Assembly: GCF_024341905.1 (NCBI RefSeq)
Contig: NZ_BQXY01000011.1
Span: 1 to 64,000 of the forward strand
DNA length: 64,000 nt
Direction of reading: 5' to 3'
From: Clostridium folliculivorans
GTDB taxonomy: Bacteria > Bacillota > Clostridia > Clostridiales > Clostridiaceae
Under the pieces are notes generated by a model. The model saw nothing but the letters and a program-made list of their open reading frames with translations, did no database searches and had not been told where the DNA came from. Each line of letters begins with the position of its first letter. Positions within the stretch are counted from its first letter, which is position 1. This document shows positions 37,455-45,963 of the stretch, piece after piece. The position numbers were made by a program, and so were the translations under genes.

Positions 37455-37841
37455 ATGGGGTACTCCATAAAAGAGGTGTCAGAGAAACTTAATATATCTC
37501 AATATACTTTGAGGTATTATGAAAAAGAAGGATTAATACCGTACTTACAGCGTAATTATAGTGGAAGAAGAGTTTATTCAGATAATGATTTGATTTGGAT
37601 TCAGCTTATAGGATGTATGAGAGCTACTGGAATGTCCATTGCATATATAAAAAACTATGTAGAACTTACTGTTCAAGGAAAGGGTACATTGTTAAAGAGA
37701 CGTGAAATTATACTTGAGCAAAAAGAAATAATTGAAGCAGAAATAAGAAAATATAGTGATTTGCTAGCGGTTGTAAATATAAAATTACAGTGTTATTATC
37801 AGTTAATTGAGGATGATTTTGAAGAGAATAGTAGTGAATAG
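37455..37841 (+). CDS. MerR family transcriptional regulator
   Basis: 128 residues. The N-terminal winged helix is typical: YSIKEVSEKLNISQYTLRYYEKEGLIP, then GRRVYSDNDLIWIQLIGCMRATGMSI. A dimerising coiled coil follows (about 80-115). The C terminus lacks metal-binding cysteine clusters, so it belongs to the small group that often controls oxidoreductase genes. No intact target is adjacent; an SDR remnant lies upstream on the other strand. The RBS AAAAGGAG precedes ATG. Confidence 0.85.
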   Translation: MGYSIKEVSEKLNISQYTLRYYEKEGLIPYLQRNYSGRRVYSDNDLIWIQLIGCMRATGMSIAYIKNYVELTVQGKGTLLKRREIILEQKEIIEAEIRKYSDLLAVVNIKLQCYYQLIEDDFEENSSE

Positions 37842-37901
37842 TAGCTTGGAGATACAGGAGGTTCACCATCATATACTAAAGTGTCGCTTGAGGAAGTAAA
37901 T

Positions 37902-37982
37902 ATGTTTAATTTAGTTAAAAAGTATATTTACTTTGGGATACCTAGTATTATAGCTATAATAATCTCTTATTTGTTCATGTAG
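37902..37982 (+). CDS. Possible 26-residue membrane peptide
   Basis: The frame reads MFNLVKKYIYFGIPSIIAII and six more residues, a basic start followed by a hydrophobic helix. GAGGAAG lies 5 bases before the ATG. The frame is also open upstream to the end of the MerR gene (LGDTGGSPSYTK...), so it could be the tail of a decayed gene. No homologue is recognised. Confidence 0.3.
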   Translation: MFNLVKKYIYFGIPSIIAIIISYLFM

Positions 37983-38157
37983 TATAAATTAATGTAACTA
38001 AAGATACACCATACGAAAGGGCTCTTGTGTATTTAGTGGCGTGGATTTTTATGGTATAATATTTAAGTGTATTTCGCTTATATAATTATGGTTTTATTAA
38101 TTTAAATGTAAAGAAACACAATATAAGACAATAGAATAATAATGGAGGTGAGTTTTA

Positions 38158-39339
38158 ATGAAGATTATATTTGATTTTTTGATAAGAAGATTTGTGAAGG
38201 ACTCTGAGAATGTTAGTTCACAAAATGTTAGACAATCCTATGGCTCACTTGGAGGAAAAGTAGGTATTATAATTAATTCTTCAATTCTTATTTTGGAACT
38301 TGTTATTGGTCTTTTCCTTAATAGTATAGCTATTACTGCTGATGCTTTTCATAACTTAACAGATGCACTATCTTCACTTGTAACCATATTTAGTTTTAAG
38401 TTATCCAACCGTCCTGCAGATGATAAACATCCTTTTGGGTATGGAAGAATAGAATATCTTACAGCTCTTTTATTTGCAGCTGCAATACTTGTAGTTGGAG
38501 TTGAGTTTATAAGAAGTTCAGTTTTACGTATTCTTCATCCTGTAGAGGTACCGTTCAATTTAGTAAGTTTTATTTGTATGGCATGCGCACTACCACTACA
38601 GATTTTTCTTAATAGATTTACTAATTATATAGGTAACAAGATTAATTCATCAGCTTTGAAGGCTTCGGCTTTAGAATCGTTTACTGATATTTTAGTGTTA
38701 TCAATGGTTACATTGTCGCTACTGATAACTAGATTTACATCTTTCCCTATAGATGGCTACGTAGGGGTAATAGTATCATTATTTATTCTTCATTCAGGTT
38801 TTGAACTTGGAAAAGAAATGCTTAATACAATAATAGGATCAGCACCTGAAAAGGAATTTGTAGATGATTTGATAAATAGTGTAGTAAGCTATAAGCCTAT
38901 TACAGGAGTACATGATTTGGTTATTCATAATTATGGGCCAGGAAGGTATATAGCTTCACTACATGCAGAAGTTCCACACGATGTACCTATTATGGAGATT
39001 CATGATGTTATAGATAAGGTTGAGAAAGAGATAGGACATAAGATGAATGTGTATCTTTCAATACACATGGATCCGGTTAAGATAGATAGTCCTGAGGTAA
39101 TAAGTTTAAAGAAGAGTGTATTTGAAAATATAAGTAAAATAGAAGGTGTACTATCTATGCATGATTTTAGAGTTGTTGGGGATTGCGAAGAAAAAACACT
39201 TATATTTGATGTAGTATTGGATAAGCCTTATTTTAGTGAAGATAAGGAAAAAGAGGTTAAGGGAAAGATAGAGAATTCTATAGAAAGTTTATATCCATCA
39301 TATAAAAGTATAATTAATTTTGATAGAGAATTTTATTAG
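38158..39339 (+). CDS. Cation diffusion facilitator (CDF) family transporter
   Basis: 393 residues. Six membrane segments cover about 40-240, with the metal site TADAFHNLTDALSS (about 61-74) in helix 2 and DGYVGVIVS in helix 5, followed by a C-terminal cytoplasmic domain (about 250-390) with HDLVIHNYGPGRY and HAEVP. CDF proteins export Zn, Mn, Fe or Co in exchange for protons. The domain order matches the MntE/FieF-like group; the metal is not determined. The RBS GGAGGTGA precedes ATG. Confidence 0.88.
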   Translation: MKIIFDFLIRRFVKDSENVSSQNVRQSYGSLGGKVGIIINSSILILELVIGLFLNSIAITADAFHNLTDALSSLVTIFSFKLSNRPADDKHPFGYGRIEYLTALLFAAAILVVGVEFIRSSVLRILHPVEVPFNLVSFICMACALPLQIFLNRFTNYIGNKINSSALKASALESFTDILVLSMVTLSLLITRFTSFPIDGYVGVIVSLFILHSGFELGKEMLNTIIGSAPEKEFVDDLINSVVSYKPITGVHDLVIHNYGPGRYIASLHAEVPHDVPIMEIHDVIDKVEKEIGHKMNVYLSIHMDPVKIDSPEVISLKKSVFENISKIEGVLSMHDFRVVGDCEEKTLIFDVVLDKPYFSEDKEKEVKGKIENSIESLYPSYKSIINFDREFY

Positions 39340-39347
39340 AAACAAAT

Positions 39348-39398
39348 AGTACCTAGAGTGGTGAGCTTAAAAGATAGGCTACCTTCTAGGTACTTTTA
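39348..39398. terminator. Bidirectional terminator between the CDF and GH16 genes
   Basis: AGTACCTAGA pairs with TCTAGGTACT between convergent genes, followed by Ts on the plus strand. Confidence 0.8.
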
Positions 39399-39419
39399 TT
39401 TTTGTTATTTTGTTAAGTG

Positions 39420-40211
39420 TTATTGATATACTCTAACGTAGTCAACAAGCATTTGTGCAGGGAAAGCAGTTGATGTATTTGGGTTACCTGGCCAAGTTCC
39501 GCCAACAGCTAAGTTTAAGATTATAAAGAATGGTTTATGGAACTCATCAGTACCATTAATGTTGTTAGCTATATTTGCTTCATTGAATTGAACCCCATCA
39601 ACGAACCATTTTATTGAATTAGTATCCCATTGAATTGCATAAGTGTGATATTGAGTTACATCAATATTACCTGAAGGATTTCCATAGTATGCATGACCAT
39701 TGTTATCCCAATGGATAGTACCGTGGATAACGCTTTCAAGATTTATGTGTTCCATTATATCAATTTCTCCACATGCAGGCCATCCAACTTGAGTTATATT
39801 CTGTCCAAGCATCCAGAATGCAGGCCATAGACCTTGTCCTTGAGGGAGCTTTATTCTAGCTTCAACTCTTCCATAAGTCCAATTCTTAAGACCTTGAGTT
39901 TTTAATCTAGCTGAAGTGTAAGCTGCGCCGCCATAACTTTCTTTTCTAGCTTCTATAACTAAGTTTCCGTTTGATACTCTAGCGTTTTCAGATCTGTTTG
40001 TATAATATTGAAGTTCGTTGTTTCCCCAGCCACCTGCACCTGTATCAAAGGTCCAGTTTGAGGTGTTAATAGAAGTTCCGTTAAATTCATCACTCCAAAC
40101 TAAGGTTGAAGCAGTAGCAGCCTTAGCTGTCGTTGTATTAGTATAAGGCATGAATGATGCGATAAGCGCAAGTATAGCAGGTATAGCAAGAAATTTTCCT
40201 ATTTTAGACAT
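39420..40211 (-). CDS. Secreted glycoside hydrolase family 16 (laminarinase/lichenase type)
   Basis: 263 residues. The first 32 residues form a signal peptide ending at TAKAATAS. The catalytic site is GEIDIMEHIN (Glu149 nucleophile, Asp151, Glu154 acid/base), the EIDIME form found in beta-1,3-glucanases. The aromatic cleft WTYGRVEARIKLPQGQGLWPAF is conserved. There are no carbohydrate-binding or dockerin modules. It would hydrolyse beta-glucans outside the cell. The RBS AGGGGGAT precedes ATG, and a long A/T-rich leader lies upstream. Confidence 0.9.
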   Translation of the reverse strand: MSKIGKFLAIPAILALIASFMPYTNTTTAKAATASTLVWSDEFNGTSINTSNWTFDTGAGGWGNNELQYYTNRSENARVSNGNLVIEARKESYGGAAYTSARLKTQGLKNWTYGRVEARIKLPQGQGLWPAFWMLGQNITQVGWPACGEIDIMEHINLESVIHGTIHWDNNGHAYYGNPSGNIDVTQYHTYAIQWDTNSIKWFVDGVQFNEANIANNINGTDEFHKPFFIILNLAVGGTWPGNPNTSTAFPAQMLVDYVRVYQ

Positions 40212-40759
40212 AATAATCCCCCTAAATTTTATTTTTTTATTAGATTAGATATAAAAATATAGTGAACGATTGTGTTTTAGAGTACCTATAAATTACAAGG
40301 TATTAGTAAAGGTTAATTCCCCCTTTCTGCTAAGATTTTGAGAAAAGTATAAAAGATAAGTTGAATTGATTTGATAAAGTAAAAAAATACTTTATAGAAC
40401 GAGTGATTAATATTAGATATATTGTTACGTATATTTAGAATAGTAATAGAATGTGTTTGAATATTTTGAATTTTATAAACTAATTATACCATAATGTGTT
40501 AATAAATCCATAGTTTAAATTAAATTTATAAAAAATAATTATGTATGTGTTGCACTAGTAATTCTATTACAATTATGTACTTATTAGTTTTAATAATAAG
40601 AGATGAATAAACGATAAGAATTACTCATACTTTTATATAAGTAAATGTTTAAGAGCTTTAATATACATTGGTTAAGTAATAGATATTATTCTATAATACG
40701 TAAAAATTTGAACTAGTTATAAATTAAATATAATTATTTATATGCTGGAGGATTGCAGA
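40212..40759. other. Divergent spacer between GH16 and deacetylase genes
   Basis: A minus-strand TATAAT lies near 40487, about 270 bases from the GH16 start, suggesting a long leader for that gene. In the leader two small hairpins are visible (TACCT/AGGTA and AAAGG/CCTTT near 40300-40330). No known riboswitch was recognised. Confidence 0.4.
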
Positions 40760-41737
40760 TTGAAGAAAAAGAAAAGGTATAATAAAACGAAAAGTTTAAT
40801 GGGGAGAGTTAGAGCTGTATTTTTCTGTGTTCTAATTTTAATCTCATCTATAGTTATTACTAATAGATATACACAAAGTGGTTTAGAAAAAACAAAAGTT
40901 GTACAAGCTTCTAGTGAAATAAAACAAGAAAATAGAAGTGAAAATTTAATTAATATGGTTTATGAATCTTCCAGTAATAATAGTGTTTTAGATATGAATT
41001 CAAAAAATAATAATATAAAAAAAGAAAACGATGGAGAAGTAATTAATTCTGTAGATCAAGATTCAAATAGTTTTGACTCTGAAAAGATACAGAATTTTCT
41101 AACAAAAAATATTAGAATAGAAGATAATAAAAAAATTGCATTCTTAACTTTTGATGATGGGCCTTCTACTACGGTTACCCCTAAAATTCTAAATACTTTA
41201 AAAGAGAATAATGTAAAGGCTACATTTTTTATTGTAGGGAAGCAATTAGAGGAGACTCCTGAAGCAAAAAATATACTTTTAGAAACCTATAAGCAAGGGC
41301 ATGTTATAGCTAATCATACATATTCTCATAATTACTCAAAGCTCTATCCTCATGGGAGAGTTGATGTAAATGATTTTATGGCTGAAGTAGAACAGAATAA
41401 TAATATATTAAAAAGTGTATTAGGTGAAAATTTTAGATCTAGAGTAATAAGATTTCCTGGTGGACATGCTTCGTGGAAGGGTGTAGCGGAAATAGATAAA
41501 AAGCTTGAAGATAAAAGTTATAAATATATAGATTGGAATGCATTAATAGGAGATTCTGAAGGTGGACCTAAAACAAAAGAACAGCTTATAAAAAGATACC
41601 ACCAAACCTTTGTAGGTCAGGAAAAGGTTGTTCTATTAATGCATGACACATACGGCAAGCAAAGTACTGCAGAAGCTCTTCCATATATAATTAGTGATTT
41701 GAAAAATAAAGGATATGAGTTTAGGACATTAAGGTAA
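40760..41737 (+). CDS. Polysaccharide deacetylase, membrane-anchored
   Basis: 325 residues from TTG 40760, which has GGAGG 8 bases upstream; ATG 40742 in the same frame would place the SD inside the gene. One transmembrane segment near residues 15-38 is followed by a low-complexity Asn/Ser region and a NodB domain. The catalytic motifs are TFDDGPS, the metal-binding HTYSHNYS, and RFPGGHAS, with LLMHDTYG near the end. It probably deacetylates N-acetylglucosamine in peptidoglycan, giving lysozyme resistance, as PgdA does. Confidence 0.87.
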   Translation: MKKKKRYNKTKSLMGRVRAVFFCVLILISSIVITNRYTQSGLEKTKVVQASSEIKQENRSENLINMVYESSSNNSVLDMNSKNNNIKKENDGEVINSVDQDSNSFDSEKIQNFLTKNIRIEDNKKIAFLTFDDGPSTTVTPKILNTLKENNVKATFFIVGKQLEETPEAKNILLETYKQGHVIANHTYSHNYSKLYPHGRVDVNDFMAEVEQNNNILKSVLGENFRSRVIRFPGGHASWKGVAEIDKKLEDKSYKYIDWNALIGDSEGGPKTKEQLIKRYHQTFVGQEKVVLLMHDTYGKQSTAEALPYIISDLKNKGYEFRTLR

Positions 41738-41969
41738 AAGTTTTTAGATTTAACAACTATATAATAAGGAATCTATAAGGGATTATAACTTAATTATATA
41801 TAATTTGTATACAATACACTTCTTGCACTTATATAATATATTTTAAATTAACAGAATATGTTATAAAATATAAATTTATGTTAGAATATGACTATATAGT
41901 TAATACCTTAAAATGGTTATTGAGTGTATTAAATAATTATGATACTGAGGTACATGTGGAGGGGATATT

Positions 41970-42179
41970 ATGGTTCAATATAAGGTGTTTAGGTGGCAAT
42001 TTAGTGCTTATGATTCTGATGATGATAAAAATTTAGAAGATAATCTTAATGACCTTGCATCTAATGGATGGAAGGTCATAAATATTATTACTAATAACAA
42101 AAAAAGTGGATCTCTTATGGTAGGGGATTCTGAGGACTCTAGTAGGAGTATTTTTATACTTGAGAAGACGATTAATTAG
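41970..42179 (+). CDS. DUF4177 domain protein
   Basis: 69 residues. The pattern YKVFRW, LEDNLNDLASNGWKVINI and FILEKT is that of DUF4177, a small domain of unknown function. There are no membrane segments. The RBS GGAGGGG precedes ATG 41970. Confidence 0.7.
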   Translation: MVQYKVFRWQFSAYDSDDDKNLEDNLNDLASNGWKVINIITNNKKSGSLMVGDSEDSSRSIFILEKTIN

Positions 42180-42244
42180 TTATATAAGGCTACAATACTA
42201 TTAAAAATGTAGATATTTATAACTTAGCTATGTTTAATAATATT

Positions 42245-42347
42245 GTTGAAATTAATTGGTTATACAGGAGACGCTATATTAGAAAATCATATTAATTCTT
42301 TGCATAAGCTCATTAAAGCGTCGGATGATTAACCAGTTAATTTCAAC
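42245..42347. repeat. Palindromic repeat element, copy B (103 bp)
   Basis: Ends GTTGAAATTAATTGGTTA and TAACCAGTTAATTTCAAC are inverted repeats. The interior 42283-42320, read on the minus strand, repeats the CTTTAATGAG...GAATTAATATGATTT core of copy A at 26795-26828. Confidence 0.7.
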
Positions 42348-42393
42348 ACAGTACTATAATCTTAAATGGATATTTATTGTGGTTTATATACTG

Positions 42394-42434
42394 ACTGCTC
42401 TAGGACGATGTTATTTTGTTCTAGAGCAGTTTTT
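42394..42434 (+). terminator. Terminator after DUF4177 and repeat B
   Basis: ACTGCTCTAG pairs with CTAGAGCAGT, then T5. Confidence 0.85.
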
Positions 42435-42499
42435 ATTATGTGTAATTTTACATATTTATACTATGAACATTAATTTTATCATTACGCAGGCTAAGAGTA

Positions 42500-42531
42500 T
42501 GTGAAGTCTAATCACACAGACTTCACATTTT
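42500..42531 (+). terminator. Second hairpin terminator
   Basis: TGTGAAGTCT pairs with AGACTTCACA, then TTTTGTTTT. Confidence 0.7.
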
Positions 42532-42620
42532 GTTTTGATATTAGTTAGATTATTAGAATTTATAATTATAAATATAGAAAAAGAAAGTGAAAAATCTTAT
42601 GGACTGTAGGGGTGATTAAG

Positions 42621-42838
42621 ATGACTAATGAAGTTATTTATTCTGTTAGAGTACCTTTGTACAATGAAGAATTGGTTATTGGTGAAAGTTGCAGAAGATT
42701 AAAAGTAGTAATAGATAAAACAGAAGAAAATTATAAAATTATATTTATATAGAAAGAATATTTTATGAAAGTAAAGACAGACCTATTTATATAGTTGAAA
42801 GCACAATAGAGTATAAAAGTTCAGACAAAACGCGCTAG
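42621..42838 (+). pseudogene. GT2 glycosyltransferase pseudogene (DPM1/YkcC-like), centre deleted
   Basis: From ATG 42621, after a good RBS (AGGGGTG), 43 codons read MTNEVIYSVRVPLYNEELVI... and ...SCRRLKVVIDKTEENYKIIF, the start of a membrane GT2 enzyme (consensus VVPLYNEE). A stop follows at 42750. A few bases later and in another frame, RIFYESKDRPIYIVEST is the expected C terminus of the same family (RIYEExKxRPIYIV). About 220 codons between are missing and the frame is shifted. Its usual partner, the GT39 enzyme, starts 25 bases downstream. Confidence 0.7.
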
Positions 42839-42863
42839 TTAGTTAATTAAGGGAGGATTAATA

Positions 42864-45191
42864 ATGAAGAAAATAAAAGCTACTAAAGAAAACATAGCTT
42901 TAGTTTTAATTACAATATTATCAGCAGTACTTAACTTTGGAAATTTAGGAATTGAAGGAACTGCAAACGCTTATTATGCAGCAGCTGCAAAAAGTATGAC
43001 TATGAGTTTTAAAAACTTCTTTTTTGTATCTTTTGATCCAGCTGGATTTGTAAGTATAGATAAACCACCTCTAGGATTTTGGCTTCAAGCTATATCAGCT
43101 AAGACTTTTGGATTTAGTGGATGGAGTATAATACTTCCTCAGGCATTAGCAGGAGTAATATCTGTTGTAATAATCTATCATTTAGTTAAGAGATCTTTTG
43201 GAAGCGTAGCTGGTCTTATATCAGCTTTAACATTAGCAATAACACCGGTTTTTGTAGCAGTAAGCAGAAATAACTCAGTTGACAATACATTAGTTATGGT
43301 GCTTCTACTTGCATGTTGGGCGTTAACAATAGCAGCGAAAAATGGTAAACCTAAGTATCTTATACTAAGTATGGTTCTATTAGGTATAGGCTTTAATGTA
43401 AAGATGCTACAAGCATATATGATAGCCCCAGCTTTATATATAACATATCTTCTTTCAACTGCAACTTCAATTAAAAAGAGAATACTAAACTTAATAATAA
43501 GTACTTTCATATTAATGGCAGTTTCACTATCGTGGGCATTTATTGTGGATTTAGTACCAGCTAGCAGTAGACCTTATGTTGATAGTAGTACAAATAATAC
43601 AGTTATGGAACTTATAGTAGGACATAATGGTTTAGAAAGAATTAGTTTAAGTAGTAATAGTAATGGCGGTGGTGTATCTAGCGGAAGCGGGCAGCGTCCT
43701 TCAAGACAGGAAAATGGAACAAGCTCTACTTCTAACACAATGCAAAATAATCAAAATTCAAATACATCAAATAATGCAAATAACAGTACGCAAGATGGAA
43801 ATGATCAAATGGCACCTGGAGGAAGCGGTCAAACACAACCTAGTGGTAATGGTCAATTCGCACCACCAAGCGGAGATGGACAATTTGGTCCAAGAGGTAA
43901 CATGCAAGGCGGCGGCGGTCGAATGGGTGGAGGAAGTTCAGGTCTTGCAGGTAGCTTTGGAGCTCAAACGCCATCTAGTATTACAAGATTATTTTCAAAG
44001 AACATACTTTCAGACCAAATAGTTTGGTTTATACCACTTGCTATATTGGGATTCATAGCAGCAGCAATTAAAGAAAAGTTAAGATTCCGTTTAGATAATA
44101 CTAAAAAGCAAGCTTTAGTTTTATGGGGAATGTGGTTCTTACCGGTATTTATATATTTTAGTTTTAATACAGGTACATTCCATTCATATTACTTAACAAT
44201 GTTAGCACCACCGACTGCAGCTTTAGCGGGAATTGGAATAACAACTATGTGGGAACTTTATAAAGAATGTGGATGGAAATCATGGTTCTTACCAGTTGCT
44301 TTATTAGCAAATGGGCTGGTTCAAATGTTAATGCTATATTACTTTGTTGACACCTCAAATATTATAAAAATATTAGCAGCGATAGTAATAATATTATGTT
44401 TAGGTTCATCCATAATTCTTTTAATATTAAACCTTATGAATATTGGCAAGAAAGAATTAGAACATGAATTAAACAATGAAAGATATGGTAAGATACTTAA
44501 ACTTAAAAAGATAATAGTAAGTTTAGCTATAGCAGGACTTATGGTAACTCCTTTTGCAGGATCAGCGGCAGCTTTAGTTTATCCTTTAAATAGTTCATTC
44601 CCAGCGGCAGGTTTAGAACTTTTATCAGGAAGTTCAACAGGTGAAGGCCAAATGGGTGGTAACATGGCAAATAGTAAAGACTCAGCATTAGTTAGTTTCC
44701 TAGAAAAAAATAAAACTGCTAATCAAAAGTACTTACTTGTTGTATCAAACGCTAACTCAGCATCAGATATAATAATAAGCACTGGAGAACCTGTAATGGC
44801 TATAGGAGGATTCCTTGGAAATGATAAGTCAATAACCTTAGATCAATTTAAACAATTGGTTGCTAAAGGTGAAGTAAGATATGTTATGACAGGAGGAATG
44901 GGTGGAGGAAACTCATCAAGCAGTGAGATAATGAATTGGGTGCAGCAAAATGGTAAGCTAGTTTCTTCAAGTGAATACAGTGATTCTACTCAAGGAAATG
45001 TTACAGATGGTGCAGCAATATCAGATCCAACAGGAAGTACTAAAACTACAGGTGATAACAATGCTTCAACTAATAGCAATGGTGCATCTAGTCAAGATGA
45101 TCAATCAAGACAAAATGGTAGAGAGTTTGGTGGAAACTCAGGAACATTGTATGATTTGAAAGCTTATACAGATAGTATATCATCAAAATAA
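42864..45191 (+). CDS. Glycosyltransferase family 39 (PMT/ArnT-like) membrane protein
   Basis: 775 residues with about 12 membrane segments in two blocks. The N-terminal segment has the GT39 features GIEGTANAYYAAAAKSM (catalytic-loop acidic residue) and SIDKPPLGFWLQ. A Gly/Ser/Asn/Gln-rich loop (about 260-370) and a Ser/Asn-rich tail are low complexity. It transfers a sugar from a polyprenyl phosphate to an extracytoplasmic acceptor, as YkcB is thought to do. In Bacillus and clostridia it is paired with a GT2 that makes the lipid donor; here that gene is a pseudogene, so donor supply must come from elsewhere or the function is failing. Confidence 0.87.
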   Translation: MKKIKATKENIALVLITILSAVLNFGNLGIEGTANAYYAAAAKSMTMSFKNFFFVSFDPAGFVSIDKPPLGFWLQAISAKTFGFSGWSIILPQALAGVISVVIIYHLVKRSFGSVAGLISALTLAITPVFVAVSRNNSVDNTLVMVLLLACWALTIAAKNGKPKYLILSMVLLGIGFNVKMLQAYMIAPALYITYLLSTATSIKKRILNLIISTFILMAVSLSWAFIVDLVPASSRPYVDSSTNNTVMELIVGHNGLERISLSSNSNGGGVSSGSGQRPSRQENGTSSTSNTMQNNQNSNTSNNANNSTQDGNDQMAPGGSGQTQPSGNGQFAPPSGDGQFGPRGNMQGGGGRMGGGSSGLAGSFGAQTPSSITRLFSKNILSDQIVWFIPLAILGFIAAAIKEKLRFRLDNTKKQALVLWGMWFLPVFIYFSFNTGTFHSYYLTMLAPPTAALAGIGITTMWELYKECGWKSWFLPVALLANGLVQMLMLYYFVDTSNIIKILAAIVIILCLGSSIILLILNLMNIGKKELEHELNNERYGKILKLKKIIVSLAIAGLMVTPFAGSAAALVYPLNSSFPAAGLELLSGSSTGEGQMGGNMANSKDSALVSFLEKNKTANQKYLLVVSNANSASDIIISTGEPVMAIGGFLGNDKSITLDQFKQLVAKGEVRYVMTGGMGGGNSSSSEIMNWVQQNGKLVSSSEYSDSTQGNVTDGAAISDPTGSTKTTGDNNASTNSNGASSQDDQSRQNGREFGGNSGTLYDLKAYTDSISSK

Positions 45192-45212
45192 AATGTATTT
45201 ACTGGGAAATAA

Positions 45213-45263
45213 ATAACACACCTCCTACAGAAATATAGATTCTGCAGGAGGTGTTATCTTTTA
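45213..45263. terminator. Bidirectional terminator between GT39 and DUF1259 genes
   Basis: ATAACACACCTCCTACAG pairs with CTGCAGGAGGTGTTAT, with one bulge, between convergent genes. Confidence 0.85.
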
Positions 45264-45280
45264 TAATTTAGGATAATTAT

Positions 45281-45679
45281 TTATTTTCTTAAAACCTTTA
45301 GAGCATCTGCTACTTTTTTAGCAAAAGCTAATGGATTATCTATAGATTCAAAGTGAATATACATAAGTCTTGGGTCATCAAAAAGCCAATGATTATGAAG
45401 AGCTGTAATCATAATCCCATGTTGCCTAAGAATACTAATGAAGTCATTTATCTCTCTTTGTAGAATCACTGTTTCTCCTAAGTTAAGAGCTCTACCTTGA
45501 TTATCTATAGGCTCAAAGGAAAATAATGCTGATAGAGCTAATGGAGAATGAGTTGGTCTACCTAATATTTCTGCATTTATATTTCTCATAAAAGTGGCAA
45601 CGCATAATCTATTAGTGGAGGTCAAAACTTCTGCACCAAGTATTTTAGCAAATTCACTGCAGATATTACACTTTTCCAT
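45281..45679 (-). CDS. DUF1259 family protein
   Basis: 132 residues, a single DUF1259 unit. The family signature ITALHNHWLFDDPRLMYIHFES is near residues 89-110, and RNINAEILGRPTHSPL near 28-43. Other members (LpqO, LppY) carry two units and a signal peptide; this one is cytoplasmic with an N-terminal CNICSEF. Function unknown. The RBS AGGAGGA is about 12 bases before ATG. Confidence 0.75.
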   Translation of the reverse strand: MEKCNICSEFAKILGAEVLTSTNRLCVATFMRNINAEILGRPTHSPLALSALFSFEPIDNQGRALNLGETVILQREINDFISILRQHGIMITALHNHWLFDDPRLMYIHFESIDNPLAFAKKVADALKVLRK

Positions 45680-45963
45680 AATTAATTAAATCCTCCTATA
45701 TATTTAGAAATCAAATCACATATTTGTTAATATTACATAGGAAGTTCTGATTTCCTATGTAATATAATAGGAGGCTGTATATTTTATAGTATGAATCATT
45801 CTTACAAAATGTGTACAAACTACTCCCTATGTTAAAAATAATTATAGTTAAAGAACCATCTAGGAAAATTTATGGTTATATACATAATAGTTCATATTGA
45901 GTAAAAAATAATAATTGTTTATTAAAACAATATATTTAAAAAGTTACTTTCGGGAGGTCACAA

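Noticed and set aside
40212-40500. Riboswitch in the long leader of the GH16 gene
   Set aside because: Only two short hairpins are visible; conserved cores of c-di-GMP, preQ1 or other known riboswitches were not recognised.
43663-44022. 119-codon plus-strand ORF inside the GT39 gene
   Set aside because: It is the other frame of the low-complexity repeat region; no RBS and no recognisable domain.
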